A DNA stretch of 64,000 nucleotides from Septoria linicola (lineage: Eukaryota > Ascomycota > Dothideomycetes > Mycosphaerellales > Mycosphaerellaceae): NCBI GenBank assembly GCA_024114885.1, contig CP099427.1, forward strand, positions 806,001 through 870,000, in the 5' to 3' direction. Below are positions 61,081 to 64,000 of the stretch, one piece after another (position 1 is the stretch's first letter; every line of letters starts with the position of its first letter). Under the pieces are notes generated by a model that ran no database searches, had not been told where the DNA came from, and worked only from the letters and a program-made list of their open reading frames with translations. Position numbers and translations under genes: made by a program.

Positions 61081-61737
61081 GTTAGGTGAAGGAAGCACAG
61101 CGTGCAGCAGAAGATAACTCTGTGGCTCGCTTGACCGGCTTAATCGCGCATGAATGTTCTCAGAACGCGCATAACGCAGGGGTTGTTCTGGTGAGACGTC
61201 GCGATTGTTTATGGCTGCAAAGTAAACAAAGGCACGTCCCGCAGAGCCGCCGCGTGGGAGTCTTTCACTCGGCACTTTTGTGACTGGCTGGACGCACCCA
61301 GATCATCATGCTCACGAGCTCATCAACGTTGTTGGTACAGATCTGACGCGCCGGAGTCTTGCTCTCCATCCACTGTCGTCTGCACGATGTATTGTATACC
61401 TCCCATCGCCATGTAATTGAGGACGACCGGCCACAAGGCCGAACAATCTAAGTTGTGCGCCACGTCGTGGACACAGGTAAGCGAGCGGCAGTGACGAGCT
61501 TCTGCGGTGGCAGTGCATGGATCTTGGAACTGGACCTCTTGCCCGTAGCAGAGCAGAATCGCCTCCCTCTATCTCTCTGCGCATTCACCACTGCTAGCTG
61601 GCGTACTCTTGAACTGCTCCGCCTACATGGTGCCTGGAATTTGCCTCTCGCATCGCGATGCGCAAAATCCTTAACTACTCCGTCTCCCAGCATTATTATA
61701 GTGACCTCCTTCGACGCCGCGATAAGATGTGCCCTCA
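61081..61737. promoter_or_regulatory. divergent intergenic / promoter region
   Basis: 657 bp between the divergent start codons of CAP-H (minus) and the cation exchanger (plus). Open frames here on both strands (for example 61455-61964 plus) are not recognisable. No specific factor site was identified. Confidence 0.5.
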
Positions 61738-64000
61738 ATGGCCAAGTCTACCATTCACGATCATATGCACTCTGCTGCACCACGACCAAGCATAGCCAAG
61801 CGGCCCAAGTATCGCGCGGCGAGGGCTTTCTACATATTTCTCTTCATCGGAACTTGCTTTGCAGCATACTCGCTGCTAACACACCCGTACGCCGAAAGGC
61901 AATCGCCGCCCCAAGCTCTCTATGCGCGCGACCTCGACCAGCCGATCTCGAGTCTTGGGGGTGACGAAGAATGCAGACTCGTCCACAAAGCGAAAGACCA
62001 ATGCGCTTACATTCGAGCCCACTGCCCGGACGATGAAGGTGGCTTTACTGCATATCTGGAGCTCTACTTCTGTAGGCTGAAGACGGCAAAGCCAGTAGCC
62101 TTTATCATCCTGATATCATGGCTGGGCCTGCTCTTCTCGACCATCGGCATCGCCGCGAGCGACTTCTTTTGCATAGACCTCAGCACGATTGCTGGCATCC
62201 TGGGCATGAGCGAGAGTGTGGCAGGTGTGACTTTCCTGGCATTCGGCAATGGCAGTCCAGATGTCTTCTCGACTTTCGCCGCCATGAGCACTGATAGTGG
62301 TAGTCTGGCCGTGGGAGAATTGTTCGGCGCCGCAGGCTTCATCACCGCAGTAGTGGCAGGATCGATGGCGCTGATCAGGCCGTTCCACGTAGCAAAGAAG
62401 AGCTTCATCAGAGACGTTGGATTCTTCACCGTAGCCGCGGCATTCAGCATGGTGTTCCTCTGGGATGGCCATTTACATTTCTGGGAGTGCGCAACAATGG
62501 TGATCTACTACATCCTCTATGTGGCTTTTGTGGTTGGCTGGCATTGGTGGCTAGGTCGGAGGAGACGGAGAAGGGAGAAAGATGCGGCAGTGCGTGGACA
62601 TTTCATACCCGTGGAAGACGAGCTAGGCGTAGAGGAAGAGGAACCATACCAAGATGATCCGGAGGAGACCGCAGAGTCGAGGAGGCCGAGCCTTTCCAGA
62701 GGCGCGTCGCGTGAAGATTGGGCCGCCTTGGAGGGCGGCTCAGCACGACTATACAACGATGGAAATGAAGACGACGAGGAAGAAGCCAGAGATCGATGGA
62801 TGAGCGAGCTGGCTAGCAACATGCGCTTGACACGACCAACACGTTCGAGAAAGAATACTGTCACAGCCGTGAGACCATCGCTAGTGGGCGCCCTTGAGTT
62901 CCAAGCAGTACTCAAGTCACTTCAGAAGTCGCGCAACATACAGACGATACCGATGGATTCGCGCAGATACTCCGACGATCCTACATATACGACAGCCCAG
63001 CAGCAAGACCAGCTTTCGTCAGTTTCAGATCCTGCCACCCGACCGCCATATGAGATTCTGATCACGGACGAAGAGAATACCACGCCTACCGTCCAGACTC
63101 ACATTGATCATCCCACGCTAGAGATCCCGCAGTCTGCTCCGGCTGGGCGGACCCGAGCTGTTTCAGTCAACGACGCGGCAGCTTTGCGGGTCAACACCGA
63201 CCTGCAGAGGCTGAGTCCTGTGCAATCAGATGATAACCTGATTGATCTGGGCAAGCCTGGACACAGGAAGACAGACAGTCTTGCTGTACCCACGCTGGAC
63301 GGAGGGCATGCACTCAAGTCGCCAGTGCTGACCGTAGAGCCTGCTACACCTCGCAGAGAAGTGCCGGTCCGGCGACCACGCTCTAAGACTGATGCACGAC
63401 CCCGGTCAAGTCTTTTGACGCCTGAAGATGCCAGAGGAAGACCAGGAACCAGCGACTACTTTACACCTCGTGCTCCATCACGACATGGCACCGATTCGCC
63501 GCCTGATGATCCGTCGCAACCTGCACGCGTACCTAGCGCTCGGACACTACCGAAGATCATCATTCCTGGCAAAGACAGGTCTCCTGGGTCATCGCGTAGC
63601 ACATCTCCTTTCCCAGCGTACCGCGACTTCCCATCACCATCAGTCACCGGAAGCGACAGATCTCCGCTGAGTACAGGACCACCGAGTATATATCTGCCTG
63701 GTCCTGAACTTTCAAGCGTGGCGTCACCTGAATCGATAGCCGCGGACGATAGTGCAGAGCAAGAGAGGCCTCGCCGGCCAGATAGGCTCGCCCGCATTTG
63801 GCCCTATAAGATCTTGCCTCCGCCCGGAGTCATGATCTCAACATTGTTTCCAACCATATATCATTGGCACGAGAAAACCTGGTGGGAAAAGTGCCTTGGT
63901 GTTGTCGCTGCTCCGAGCGTGTTCTGTCTGACTATTACTCTGCCGGTTGTAGAAAACGACAAGGAATCTGAAAGAAGCGATTCTGTCTCGGAGCATCCTC
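61738..64000 (+). CDS. cation/Ca2+ exchanger of the CCX type, 3' end outside window
   Basis: The frame is open from ATG 61738 to the window edge without an intron (754 codons so far). A single N-terminal hydrophobic segment (FYIFLFIGTCFAAYSLL) is followed by a cysteine-containing lumenal stretch (CRLVHKAKDQCAYIRAHC, then FCRLK) that is typical of CCX/NCLX exchangers. The first membrane bundle includes the alpha-1 repeat SVAGVTFLAFGNGSPDVFST (about residues 155-175), the ion-binding signature. A hydrophilic loop of about 400 residues, rich in Ser/Pro/Arg/Asp, then leads to the second bundle (LGVVAAPSVFCLTITLPVV at the edge). The alpha-2 repeat must lie beyond the window. Family members move Ca2+ against Na+ or other cations across internal membranes (vacuole, ER or mitochondrion); location here is not determinable. 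Confidence 0.9.
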   Translation, partial: MAKSTIHDHMHSAAPRPSIAKRPKYRAARAFYIFLFIGTCFAAYSLLTHPYAERQSPPQALYARDLDQPISSLGGDEECRLVHKAKDQCAYIRAHCPDDEGGFTAYLELYFCRLKTAKPVAFIILISWLGLLFSTIGIAASDFFCIDLSTIAGILGMSESVAGVTFLAFGNGSPDVFSTFAAMSTDSGSLAVGELFGAAGFITAVVAGSMALIRPFHVAKKSFIRDVGFFTVAAAFSMVFLWDGHLHFWECATMVIYYILYVAFVVGWHWWLGRRRRRREKDAAVRGHFIPVEDELGVEEEEPYQDDPEETAESRRPSLSRGASREDWAALEGGSARLYNDGNEDDEEEARDRWMSELASNMRLTRPTRSRKNTVTAVRPSLVGALEFQAVLKSLQKSRNIQTIPMDSRRYSDDPTYTTAQQQDQLSSVSDPATRPPYEILITDEENTTPTVQTHIDHPTLEIPQSAPAGRTRAVSVNDAAALRVNTDLQRLSPVQSDDNLIDLGKPGHRKTDSLAVPTLDGGHALKSPVLTVEPATPRREVPVRRPRSKTDARPRSSLLTPEDARGRPGTSDYFTPRAPSRHGTDSPPDDPSQPARVPSARTLPKIIIPGKDRSPGSSRSTSPFPAYRDFPSPSVTGSDRSPLSTGPPSIYLPGPELSSVASPESIAADDSAEQERPRRPDRLARIWPYKILPPPGVMISTLFPTIYHWHEKTWWEKCLGVVAAPSVFCLTITLPVVENDKESERSDSVSEHP

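Overview
The window is nuclear DNA from a filamentous ascomycete (Pezizomycotina, probably a dothideomycete). The genes have short introns, mostly 42-93 bp, with GT..AG ends and CTRAC-like branch sites. Fungal-specific families are present: homocitrate synthase for lysine made through alpha-aminoadipate, a KipA/Kip2-type kinesin, IRC20, an Rgd2-type GAP and a Dal5-type permease. The genus is inference only. I rebuilt exon structures by eye from splice signals and reading-frame continuity; nothing was aligned to a database.

Layout. 1-7.8 kb is a gene-poor flank holding a small cysteine-rich secreted protein (1986-2848) and homocitrate synthase (5231-6748). 7.8-15 kb carries a GMC oxidoreductase, an unusual regulator-like protein that joins a FAR1-type domain, a Zn2Cys6 finger and a copia-Gag-like domain, and an allantoate-type MFS permease. 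16-29.6 kb holds large housekeeping genes: the IRC20-like SNF2/RING ATPase, geranylgeranyltransferase-I beta, a type II membrane glycosyltransferase and a kinesin-7. 29.6-44.8 kb is looser: a catechol O-methyltransferase, cytochrome c1, a SAM methyltransferase, a GNAT acetyltransferase and two small orphan genes, ending in a 4.2 kb stretch with no recognisable gene. 44.8-64 kb is dense again: an RRM+YTH RNA-binding protein, a small coiled-coil protein, an F-BAR/DEP/RhoGAP protein, an adenosine-deaminase-like (N6-methyl-AMP deaminase type) protein, a BTB protein, lumazine synthase, Pch2/TRIP13, condensin CAP-H, and a CCX-type cation/calcium exchanger cut by the right edge.

There is no operon-like organisation, secondary-metabolite cluster, intact transposon, CRISPR array or convincing tRNA gene. 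The most unusual object is the FAR1 + Zn2Cys6 + Gag-like fusion at 10308-12713. Other points worth attention are an m6A reader lying near an N6-methyl-AMP deaminase-like gene, a RhoGAP domain without the usual arginine-finger motif, an in-frame stop-free intron in CAP-H, and an overlapping upstream reading frame at Pch2.
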